The notes below the pieces were generated by a model. The model searched no databases. It saw only the letters and a program-made list of their open reading frames with translations, and was not told the DNA's origin. Shown one piece after another: positions 24,955 through 32,413 of a stretch of DNA of 64,000 bases. The translations under genes and the position numbers were made by a program. The stretch's first letter is position 1. Every line of letters begins with the position of its first letter. Location of the stretch: assembly GCF_009805705.1 (NCBI RefSeq), contig NZ_VSMB01000003.1, forward strand, positions 1 through 64,000. The letters are read 5' to 3'. The DNA comes from Ruania rhizosphaerae (lineage in GTDB: Bacteria; Actinomycetota; Actinomycetes; Actinomycetales; Beutenbergiaceae).

Positions 24955-25027
24955 GGATGAAGGCCGGCCCGGAGGGACGGTTTGAGGCTCGACTGAGAGA
25001 CTCGCCGTAAGTTGCTGGCCTTCATCC
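24955..25027 (+). repeat. Long-range inverted repeat in a 278-bp leader
   Basis: GGATGAAGGCC (24955-24965) and GGCCTTCATCC (25017-25027) are perfect 11-bp arms 51 bp apart, upstream of the secreted-protein gene. CACCCCAGGGGTG near 24907 is a second small hairpin just after the GH4 gene and may end that transcript. The rest of 24846-25123 shows no gene. Confidence 0.4.
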
Positions 25028-25123
25028 GCTGCCCCCGCGGAAGTGGGTGAGGTGACATCGTGACGAGGACGTGCGTGGCGCCCTGCCCAGCGATGTTCCG
25101 GGCGAGGTGCCGAGGGGGTTGAG

Positions 25124-25936
25124 ATGAGTGAGAAGTCGACACTGCTACGCGGCGTAGGGGCGCTGAAACCTCCGGAACCGGACGTGACCGAGGCAGATTC
25201 CCGCGCCCTGCTGCAGCGGGTGAACACCCGCATCGCGGACGGCGCGACATCACGTGAGGAAGCACGTCGCCTCACCCCGTATCAGCCACCAGTGGCCACC
25301 CGCCGCATCCTCGCCGGTGCCGCAGCGGCCGCACTGGTTGCCGTGGGGGCGCTCACGGTGAGCAACTATGACAGTGCGCCGGCGTATGCCGGCTGGACAT
25401 CCACGCCGACCGGGGTCGCTTCGACGGACATCGGCGTGATGGCTCAGATCTGCCCGCCGGAGATTCCTGGCCCGGGTCCGGACGTGGAGATGATCCCGGT
25501 GACTCCGTTGCTGGCTGAAGAGCGAGGGCCGTACCGGATGATGCTCTCGCTCGGCGAAAGTGACGCCTACCAGGTGTGTCTCACGCTGCCTGATGACGAG
25601 TCGGACCCGGGGTACTACCCGGTGGCGATGGGATCTGTCCCCGGCTCAGGCACCGTGACCTGGCCAGACGATGAGGACGGTGCGCTGCTGCTCGAGGCCA
25701 ACACATACACGCCCCCGATCACCAGCGACCCGGTCACCTTGGCCGTGGGAACGGTCGGTTCAGCGGTGGAAGCCCTGACTGTTCACACCGCTGATGGGAG
25801 TTTCGTCGAGGCGACCGTGATGGACGGATGGTGGATCGTCTGGATCCCAGGGGAGGTGGCGATCGGTGACACCGCCTCTGTGGTCACTGACGACGCCGGC
25901 GAGATGGACGTGACCCTGGGCAGCTCCGTTTCCTGA
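25124..25936 (+). CDS. Membrane-anchored extracellular protein, unknown
   Basis: The protein has 270 residues. A cytoplasmic part of about 60 residues (SRALLQRVNTRIADGATSRE) precedes one membrane helix, ILAGAAAAALVAVGALTV, followed by an acidic, Pro-rich exterior with two Cys. The topology resembles anti-sigma-type single-pass proteins, but no zinc motif or sigma gene is beside it. GAGGGGG before ATG is a good ribosome binding site. Confidence 0.7.
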   Translation: MSEKSTLLRGVGALKPPEPDVTEADSRALLQRVNTRIADGATSREEARRLTPYQPPVATRRILAGAAAAALVAVGALTVSNYDSAPAYAGWTSTPTGVASTDIGVMAQICPPEIPGPGPDVEMIPVTPLLAEERGPYRMMLSLGESDAYQVCLTLPDDESDPGYYPVAMGSVPGSGTVTWPDDEDGALLLEANTYTPPITSDPVTLAVGTVGSAVEALTVHTADGSFVEATVMDGWWIVWIPGEVAIGDTASVVTDDAGEMDVTLGSSVS

Positions 25937-26064
25937 CGACGGCGTCCGCGCCGACGAGCGCCTTTCGGTGCCGTCCCATCCGCAGCGGCCGATCCAGGGA
26001 TCGTCTGCGAGTGAGGGTGGCAACCGACCACGGGAACACGCCTACCCAGGGGTACCGTCACTAC

Positions 26065-26520
26065 ATGTCCACTGCCGGATTCGTCCCCGCAGATTTCATC
26101 CCGCCCACCACACTGGTCACCGACCGCTTCCGGCTCGAACCGCTCGGGCCGCAGCACAACGAGGCCGACCTCGCAGCGTGGACGTCGAGTATCGAGCACA
26201 TCCGCACCACACCCGGCTATCCCGATGGTTCATGGCCGCCCGTGGCTGGCATGTCGCCCGACGATAACCTCGCGGACCTGACCCGGCACGCTGCGGACTT
26301 CGCCGCGCAGCGGGGATTCACCTTCACCGTGCTCGATCCCGACGGCACCGTGATCGGCTGCGTCTACCTCTACCCGACGAGCGATCCGGAGTACGACGTC
26401 ACCGTCCAGTCCTGGGTACGGGCCAGCGAGGCGTACCTCGACGGGCCGTTGGCCGATGCGGTGCACTCCTGGCTCCGGGCCGAGTGGCCGTGGCGCCGCA
26501 TTGATCGCTGCGGTCGCTGA
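26065..26520 (+). CDS. GNAT-family N-acetyltransferase
   Basis: The protein has 151 residues. LVTDRFRLEPLGPQHNEADL starts the fold, and FTFTVLDPDGTVIGCVYLYP is the beta4 strand ahead of the acetyl-CoA loop; VTVQSWVRASE follows in place of the classical Q/R-x-x-G-x-G/A loop, so cofactor binding may be altered. ATG at 26065 is chosen over an earlier ATG at 26011 whose extension lacks family resemblance. Confidence 0.75.
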   Translation: MSTAGFVPADFIPPTTLVTDRFRLEPLGPQHNEADLAAWTSSIEHIRTTPGYPDGSWPPVAGMSPDDNLADLTRHAADFAAQRGFTFTVLDPDGTVIGCVYLYPTSDPEYDVTVQSWVRASEAYLDGPLADAVHSWLRAEWPWRRIDRCGR

Positions 26521-26544
26521 TCGCCGCACGTCGTTCGTGATCGC

Positions 26545-26620
26545 GGATGAAACTGACGGGAATAGTGCCAACCAGGCCGCCTGAGAGCCCTGGATGGCAG
26601 TATGACCGTCACTTTCGTCC
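26545..26620. repeat. REP-like palindromic element, copy 1
   Basis: Two imperfect 26-base arms (26545-26570 and 26595-26620, 21 matches) surround a 24-base loop that contains its own CCAGG/CCTGG stem. The inner arm cores are GACGGGAATAGTGCCA and TGGCAGTATGACCGTC. It lies after the GNAT gene. The same element occurs in the opposite orientation at 61215-61290. Confidence 0.75.
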
Positions 26621-26711
26621 GCTCTCGGAGCGAGGCCCCTGCCCATCCCGGATTCGACGGCGCCTGGATGCACTCGTTACGCACCGGTAACACCCGGGAA
26701 ACCCATCAGCC

Positions 26712-26760
26712 TTGACACCCTGTATACGGTGTGTTCACCAAAAGTAATCACCGTGATTAC
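26712..26760 (+). promoter_or_regulatory. Promoter and palindromic operator of the XRE-cupin regulator
   Basis: TTGACA at 26712-26717 is a perfect -35 box, followed by GTATAC within a dyad ACACC-N8-GGTGT. GTAATCACCGTGATTAC (26744-26760) is a perfect palindrome with 8-bp arms just before the ribosome binding site. It probably binds the regulator itself. Confidence 0.65.
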
Positions 26761-26776
26761 TGGCGAGGAGCACGAG

Positions 26777-27361
26777 ATGGAACAGCCCGACAACGAAGCA
26801 CTCGGTGAGCGGATCCGCGAGCTGCGTGCCACCACCGGACTGTCCATGCGTGACCTGGCTAGCCGTGCCGGCGTCAGCCCGGGCTACATCAGCCAGATCG
26901 AGAACGGGCACAAGAACGCCAGCATCGCGGTGGTACGCGCCATTGCGGCGGCTTTCGGCATCACCTGGCTGGAGCTGTTCCAACCGGCACCCGAGCACGG
27001 ACGCGTGCTGCGCCGGTCTGAACGCCCCCGCCTGTTCTCCGACGGGGACGTCGCCCACTACGGCATCACCCAACCCCCCATCGGCAATGTCGAAGTGCTT
27101 GTCTCCGAGTACGCCCCCGGCCAGGGCACCGGCAACGAGCATTACACCCACGGTGACTCCCAGGAGATCTGCCTCGTGACCCGAGGGATCCTGCGTATCA
27201 CCATCGGCGGCGAGAGCCACGTGCTTCAGGCCGGCGACAGCGTCGAGTTCCGCACGTCCACCCCCCACCACGTCCGAAATCCCGGTCCCGACGATGCCGA
27301 AGCGGTCTGGGTGGTCACCCCACCCTCCGTACCGGCTTGGAAGGACCAGCCGGGCTCCTGA
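26777..27361 (+). CDS. XRE-family regulator with C-terminal cupin domain
   Basis: The protein has 194 residues. Residues 7-65 are an HTH_3 domain (LGERIRELRATTGLSMRDLA, SRAGVSPGYISQIENG). Residues 115-190 are a cupin_2 sensor with NEHYTHGDSQEICLVTRG and STPHHVRNPG. Such PuuR/SutR-like proteins sense small molecules. ATG at 26777 has GAGGAG upstream. It is the first gene before the amidohydrolase-ABC operon and likely controls it. Confidence 0.9.
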   Translation: MEQPDNEALGERIRELRATTGLSMRDLASRAGVSPGYISQIENGHKNASIAVVRAIAAAFGITWLELFQPAPEHGRVLRRSERPRLFSDGDVAHYGITQPPIGNVEVLVSEYAPGQGTGNEHYTHGDSQEICLVTRGILRITIGGESHVLQAGDSVEFRTSTPHHVRNPGPDDAEAVWVVTPPSVPAWKDQPGS

Positions 27362-27500
27362 GTCCAGGCGTCCCATCTCCCGACGGCGTCCCTCACCCCT
27401 CCCGCAGCCTCGCCGTCCGTCACCGCGGCCCGACGCCGCACCCCGACCCACGCGCAAGCGCCCCTTGGGTCTGCTTCCGCACACCCGAAAGGATCCCGCC

Positions 27501-28589
27501 ATGTCCCGTACACCTCTGGCCGTACTCGCCTCGGCTGCACTAGCGGCCACGCTCGCCGCCTGCTCCTCCGGAGCCTCGAGCGAGACCAGCGAGGAACTGA
27601 CCCCACTGCGCTTCGGCATTCCGACCCAGATGGGCGCCAACAACTCACCCATGGCCGTAGCCGAGCACATGGGCTACTTCGCCGACGAAGGTCTGGAGGT
27701 GGAGATCGTGCACACCACCGACTCGGTCTCCATCGTGCAGGGCGTCAACACCGGCTCCCTGGAGATCGGCTCCACCCCGGCTGAGCCGTTGTGGCAGACC
27801 GTCGCCGACGGCGAAGACGTCCAGCTGGTGTACAACTACATCCGCGAGCAGACCGGTTCCATCGCTGTGCTCGCCGACTCCGGCATCGAAAGTCTCGAGG
27901 ACCTTCAGGGCGCCGCCATCGGCCAGTCCAGTCTCGGTAGCTCCAACCTGCAGCTGTCCAACGGCATCCTGAACTCCATCGGCTTCGTCGAGGACGAGGA
28001 CTTCAGCAACGTGGCCGTCGGTGTGGGTGCCGCAGCCCTGCAGGCGCTCGAGACCGATCAGGTGCAGGCGCTCTCACTGTGGGACACCGAGTACGCCGCC
28101 TTCGAGGAGAACGGCACCGAGTTGCGCTACTTCACCACACCGGAGGTGGCGTCCTTGTTCTCCACCACCTACTTCACCTCCCCGGAGTACCTGGAGGACA
28201 GTGCCGAGGCTGTGGCCGGCTTCGGCCGTGCCGTGGCCCGCGCCACCCTGTTCACCGCCACCAACCCTGAGGCAGCGCTACAGATCATGTACGCCGACTA
28301 CCCGCAGACCCGACTGGCCGGAGTCAGCGAGGACGAACAGCTCGCCACCGACCTCGTGGCCCTCGAACGCCGGATCGAACTCCTCGTGGCCGGAGACCCG
28401 CAAGCCAACGGCACCTGGGGTGCCTACTCCGATGAGGCCATCCAGTCCTGGGCCGACTTCGCGCTCGAGTCCGCCATCATCGACACCGAGATCGACGCCG
28501 CTGCCCACGTACCCAACACGCTGGTGGCCGACTACAACGACTTCGACGGCGACGCCGTGATCGCCGAGGCACAGGAGTGGACCCCGTGA
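27501..28589 (+). CDS. NMT1/SsuA-type ABC transporter substrate-binding lipoprotein
   Basis: The protein has 362 residues with lipobox LAAC (Cys near residue 22). LRFGIPTQMGANNSPMAVAE, GYFADEGLEVEIVH and the LEIGSTPAEP turn match the NMT1/SsuA family for thiamine precursors, taurine, alkanesulfonates or nitrogenous compounds. ATG at 27501 follows AAAGGA. It overlaps the amidohydrolase by GTGA. Confidence 0.9.
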   Translation: MSRTPLAVLASAALAATLAACSSGASSETSEELTPLRFGIPTQMGANNSPMAVAEHMGYFADEGLEVEIVHTTDSVSIVQGVNTGSLEIGSTPAEPLWQTVADGEDVQLVYNYIREQTGSIAVLADSGIESLEDLQGAAIGQSSLGSSNLQLSNGILNSIGFVEDEDFSNVAVGVGAAALQALETDQVQALSLWDTEYAAFEENGTELRYFTTPEVASLFSTTYFTSPEYLEDSAEAVAGFGRAVARATLFTATNPEAALQIMYADYPQTRLAGVSEDEQLATDLVALERRIELLVAGDPQANGTWGAYSDEAIQSWADFALESAIIDTEIDAAAHVPNTLVADYNDFDGDAVIAEAQEWTP

Positions 28590-29953
28590 GCGAGCTGACC
28601 TACACCGCGGGCGTGCCCGCCATCGACCACCACTCCCACGCCGGCTACGTCCGCCCCGGCCAGCGCATCTCCGGGATCGACTCCTACGAGATCGAGAACG
28701 CGATGGGCCACGTGGAGGGGCACATCGACCACGCCGACTACCAGGCCTACATGGCCCTGGTGGAGTCCGATCGTCCCGCCGAGGCAGCCGAGCTCGGCCA
28801 GCGGCTCGGCATCCCCGCCCTCATCGAACAGAGCCTGCGGTGGCAGTCCACCACCGTGCATGCCGCCGCGCTCCGGGAAGGCTGCGAGGCGCTGTACGGC
28901 CGCCTGAGCCGCGAGGAGACCATCGCCGTCTCGAAGCAGTCCCGCATCGAGGACTTCCCGGGCCTGTACGACCGCGCGCTGCTGCTCTCCGACACCGCCG
29001 CCGTCCTCACCGACATTCCCGAGATCGACCCGATGGCCTGGCCGCACGCCCGGTACAAGCCGATCGCCCGCATCGACCCCTACCTGTTCCCGTTCGGGCA
29101 CCCCACCTGGACCGGCCGGGGTACCGACGCTCCACGCTTCCGGCGGATCTTCGCCCGGGTGCTCGAGCGTCAGCTGGAGCTCGCCGGCACCGACGTGCCG
29201 GCCACGCTGGAGGCGTACGAGGAGTTCGTGCTGGATTCCGTCCGGCGCCGCCGGGCAGAGGGATTCATCGGCCTGAAGATCGCCTCCGCCTACGTACGCA
29301 CGCTGCAGTTCCAGCGCGTGGACCGAGCTGAGGCCCTGACGGCGTGGGCGGACCTGGCCGGCGCCACGGCCGGCGAGCGGGAGTACGGAACGATCCCTGC
29401 GCCGTCGGGAATCGACGCCACCTCGCACAAGGTGCTCGCCGACCACCTCGCCTTCTGGATCCTGGAGTGGGCGGCAGCCGAGGGGATGCCGGTGCAGATC
29501 CACACCGGGTTCGGGCACACCGAACCCGGTCTGCGGATCAGCACCGCGAACCCGCTGCTGCTGGAGGAACTCATCGGCGACCCGGCCTTGAACCGGCTGC
29601 AGATCATCCTCATCCACGGCGGCTTCCCCTACTCCTCCAACCTGACGGCGCTGGCCCAGATGCACGGCAACGTGCACCTGGACTTCTCCTGGATGCCGTA
29701 CCTGCAGCACCACACCGTCACCCGGGTGCTGGAGGAGTGGTTGGAACTGCTCCCCGCCAACCGCGTGATGTATGGCACGGACACCGGCTCGCCCGAGATG
29801 CACGTGTCTTCCACCCGCCGGGCGCGCACCGCCCTCGACGGCGTGCTCGAGTCCGGAGTAAGCGACGGGCTCTGGACCCGCCGGCAGGCCGGCTGGCTCG
29901 CCGAGCGGGTCCTGCACCAGAACCTCTGCGACGTCTACGGAGTCTCGCTATGA
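28586..29953 (+). CDS. Amidohydrolase (TIM-barrel metal-dependent hydrolase, amidohydro_2-like)
   Basis: The protein has 455 residues. VPAIDHHSHAGYV supplies the strand-1 H-x-H metal ligands, MPVQIHTGFGHTEPG the strand-5 His, IILIHGGFPY the strand-6 His and MYGTDTGSPEMH the last Asp, matching the amidohydro_2 group (FluG N-terminal and decarboxylase relatives). GTG at 28586 overlaps the previous stop and has CAGGAG 9 bp upstream. Being placed inside an ABC importer operon implies that it hydrolyses the imported compound. The substrate is unknown. Confidence 0.85.
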   Translation: MSELTYTAGVPAIDHHSHAGYVRPGQRISGIDSYEIENAMGHVEGHIDHADYQAYMALVESDRPAEAAELGQRLGIPALIEQSLRWQSTTVHAAALREGCEALYGRLSREETIAVSKQSRIEDFPGLYDRALLLSDTAAVLTDIPEIDPMAWPHARYKPIARIDPYLFPFGHPTWTGRGTDAPRFRRIFARVLERQLELAGTDVPATLEAYEEFVLDSVRRRRAEGFIGLKIASAYVRTLQFQRVDRAEALTAWADLAGATAGEREYGTIPAPSGIDATSHKVLADHLAFWILEWAAAEGMPVQIHTGFGHTEPGLRISTANPLLLEELIGDPALNRLQIILIHGGFPYSSNLTALAQMHGNVHLDFSWMPYLQHHTVTRVLEEWLELLPANRVMYGTDTGSPEMHVSSTRRARTALDGVLESGVSDGLWTRRQAGWLAERVLHQNLCDVYGVSL

Positions 29954-30723
29954 CGATCTCACCCATCGTCGAGCTCGAACAGCTCGGCAAGGTCTACCCG
30001 ACACGTACTGGGGACGTGACTGCCCTGACCGATGTGGACCTGCGCATCGACGACGGCGAGTTCGTCGCGATCGTGGGGCCCTCCGGCTGCGGCAAGACCA
30101 CGTTGCTGAAGATCCTCGCCGGACTCGAGCAGCACACCTCCGGGGTGGGAACCCTCGGCGGGCGGGAACTGGGCAGCGGGGCAGCCGACGTCGGGATGGT
30201 CTTCCAGAAGGCCACGCTGTTGCCCTGGCAGGACGTGCGCTCGAACGTGCTGCTGCCGGTCTCGCTGCAGCGCCGGCCGAGCAAGGCAGACCGCGCGGCG
30301 GCCGATGAGCTGCTGGAGATGGTGGGCCTGACCGACTTCGCCAGCAAACGCCCGCACGAGCTCTCCGGCGGCATGCAGCAGCGGGCCGCGATCTGCCGGG
30401 CGCTCGTGCACGAACCGTCCATGTTGTTGATGGACGAACCGTTCGGGGCGTTGGATGCGATGACCCGCGATCTGCTCAACGTCGAGGTCAACCGCATCTG
30501 GCGAGAGACCCACAAGACCGTCGTGCTCATCACCCACTCCATCCCCGAGGCAGTGTTCCTCGCCCAACGGGTGATCGTGATGAGCCCCCGGCCGGGGCGG
30601 ATCGTGGACCAGGTGGAGGTGCCGTTCGGCCCGGAACGCACCCTCGAGTTGCTCGGCACCCCCGAGTTCGGGGCGCTGTGCTCCACCATCCGGCGCCACT
30701 TCGAGAAGGAGGCAGCCGCATGA
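29950..30723 (+). CDS. SsuB/TauB-type ABC transporter ATP-binding protein
   Basis: The protein has 257 residues. Walker A is GPSGCGKTT, the Q-loop FQKATLLPWQ, the signature LSGGMQQR, Walker B MLLMDEPFGALD and the H-loop ITHSI. The LLPW Q-loop is characteristic of the nitrate/taurine/sulfonate class. It overlaps both neighbours by ATGA and is the only ABC ATPase gene in the window. Confidence 0.95.
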   Translation: MTISPIVELEQLGKVYPTRTGDVTALTDVDLRIDDGEFVAIVGPSGCGKTTLLKILAGLEQHTSGVGTLGGRELGSGAADVGMVFQKATLLPWQDVRSNVLLPVSLQRRPSKADRAAADELLEMVGLTDFASKRPHELSGGMQQRAAICRALVHEPSMLLMDEPFGALDAMTRDLLNVEVNRIWRETHKTVVLITHSIPEAVFLAQRVIVMSPRPGRIVDQVEVPFGPERTLELLGTPEFGALCSTIRRHFEKEAAA

Positions 30724-31511
30724 GCACCCTCACCTCGATGCGCAATGCCCGCGGGAGTGGGCGCAGCGGGCAGCTGATCGGCACCCTCTCGGTACTGGCC
30801 GTGGTGCTGCTCGCCTGGCAGTTCCTCCCGACGGCGCTCGGCACACCCAGCTACGTCGTACCGGTCCTCAGCGACGTGCTGAACGCGCTGTTCGACCCCG
30901 AAGCGTTCCCGCGTTACCTCAGCAACGCCGGCGCCACGATGACCGAGGTGCTCCTCGGGCTCGGTATCGGTGTGGCGCTCGGCCTGGCGCTGGCAGTCAC
31001 CCTGGCCCAGCTGCCGCGCGTGTACGGGGTGGTCTTTCCCTACATCGTGGCGATCGAGTCCATCCCGAAGGTCGCCGTTGCACCGCTGTTCGTGATCTGG
31101 TTCGGCTTCGGCCTGCCCTCGAAGGTGGTGGTCGTGGTGCTGCTGGCGTTCTTCCCGGTGCTGGTCAACACCATCCACGGGCTGCGCAGCGTGGACAAGG
31201 ACCAGATCGACCTCTTCCGCGTGAACGGGGCCTCGCCGCTGCAGCTGCGGATGCGGCTGATGATCCCTGCGGCGCTGCCGCAGATCTTCAGCGGTCTCGA
31301 ACTCGCTGTCGCCAACTCGATGATCGGAGCGATCGTGGCCGAGTTCGTCGGCGCTCAGGAGGGCCTCGGCGTGCTCATCCTGCAGGCGCAGGGCCGGATG
31401 GAGACCGCGGCGGTGTTCGCGCTGCTGATCATCCTCTCCGCCCTGGGTATCGCGCTGAATGTGCTGGTGCGGACCGTGCGCAAGGTGGTGGTGAACTGGG
31501 AGGGCCGGTGA
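30720..31511 (+). CDS. SsuC/TauC-type ABC transporter permease
   Basis: The protein has 263 residues with six membrane helices. IESIPKVAVAPLFVIWFGFG and DLFRVNGASPLQLRMRLMIP are the conserved loop and EAA motif of this class. ATG at 30720 is coupled to the ATPase stop. It completes the importer. Confidence 0.93.
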   Translation: MSTLTSMRNARGSGRSGQLIGTLSVLAVVLLAWQFLPTALGTPSYVVPVLSDVLNALFDPEAFPRYLSNAGATMTEVLLGLGIGVALGLALAVTLAQLPRVYGVVFPYIVAIESIPKVAVAPLFVIWFGFGLPSKVVVVVLLAFFPVLVNTIHGLRSVDKDQIDLFRVNGASPLQLRMRLMIPAALPQIFSGLELAVANSMIGAIVAEFVGAQEGLGVLILQAQGRMETAAVFALLIILSALGIALNVLVRTVRKVVVNWEGR

Positions 31512-31545
31512 CGGCGCGGGACCCGTCCGGCCGGAACTGCGTCGG

Positions 31546-31629
31546 CTACCCCGTCAGCCCTGTCTGCGCGAGCCCGTCGATGAACGGGCGCTGCGCGATG
31601 GCGAAGATGGCCAGCACCGGGATCACCGG
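31546..31629 (-). pseudogene. C-terminal remnant of a CUT1 MalG-type permease
   Basis: On the minus strand 27 codons read PVIPVLAIFAIAQRPFIDGL then AQTGLTG and a stop, the last helix and tail of a MalG-type permease. Nothing upstream belongs to it: the frame runs into the isomerase stop at 31631. A deletion appears to have removed a permease gene here. Confidence 0.7.
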
Positions 31630-31630
31630 C

Positions 31631-32413
31631 TCATGCGAGCCAGCTTCTGGCACGCTCCAGCGCCAGGTCCAGCTCGGGCAGGTCGGGCTCCCATGCCTTC
31701 TCCCACTCCAGGGAGAACCACACGTCGTCCGCGGCCGGCCCCAGCGCGGAACGGATCTCCCGCAGGGGCACCTCCCCCTCGCCGGGGAGGCACAGCCCGG
31801 CCGACGAGGACCAGTCCTTGATCTGGACGTAGTCGAGGAGCCCGCCGAGTGCGGCTGCGGTGTCGGCGGGCTCCTCCCCGGCGCGCCACGGGTGCAGCAC
31901 GTCCCAGATCACGCCGACCTCGTCGCGGTCCGGCGCCGGTATCCGGTCGATGATCCGGGCGACATCCGCGCCACGGGGGTGCGAATCGTGCGTCTCGAGC
32001 AGCACGCGGCAGCCACGGCGAGTCGCCTCGGTCGCGATTGCCGCGAGAGTGCGCGATCCGCGCGCGTCTGAGGAGTCGACGTCCGCATCGCCGCCCGGGA
32101 ACACTCGCATCCCGGTCGCGCCCACCGCCCGGGTGTGCTCGAACAGCGGCAGTGCCTCCCCGGGCACGTCGCCCTTGGCGCAGACGCGCACCCGCGTGCA
32201 CAGTGCCAGGATGGTGAGGCCTTCCTCGCGCAGGATCGATCCGATGTGCCGAGATCGCTCCAGACCGGCCGCCGGATCGACGATCTCACCCGGCCCGCAT
32301 CGCAGCTCCAGCCCGGTGATCCCGAACGCGCGACACCGAGTGATCACCCGCTCCAGGGAGTCCCCGGGGCAGCCCAGCGTGGAATAGGCGAGTCTCGGGC
32401 CCCGTGCACTCAC
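31631..32413 (-). CDS. TIM-barrel sugar phosphate isomerase/epimerase family (AP endonuclease 2-like)
   Basis: The protein has 260 residues. LAYSTLGCPGDSLERVITRC, GITGLELRCGPGEI, VLLETHDSHP (metal Glu/His), VGVIWDVLHPWRAGE (Asp, His) and FSLEWEKAW (Glu) form the usual metal ligand set. Members are epimerases, isomerases or keto-glycoside eliminases. It overlaps the PL8 lyase stop by ATGA, suggesting that it handles the lyase product. Confidence 0.85.
   Translation of the reverse strand: MSARGPRLAYSTLGCPGDSLERVITRCRAFGITGLELRCGPGEIVDPAAGLERSRHIGSILREEGLTILALCTRVRVCAKGDVPGEALPLFEHTRAVGATGMRVFPGGDADVDSSDARGSRTLAAIATEATRRGCRVLLETHDSHPRGADVARIIDRIPAPDRDEVGVIWDVLHPWRAGEEPADTAAALGGLLDYVQIKDWSSSAGLCLPGEGEVPLREIRSALGPAADDVWFSLEWEKAWEPDLPELDLALERARSWLA

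Noticed and set aside
28532-29917. 461-codon minus-strand frame opposite the amidohydrolase
   Set aside because: The plus strand has all metal-binding motifs and coupled start and stop; the minus frame is Gly/Val/Gln-rich shadow.
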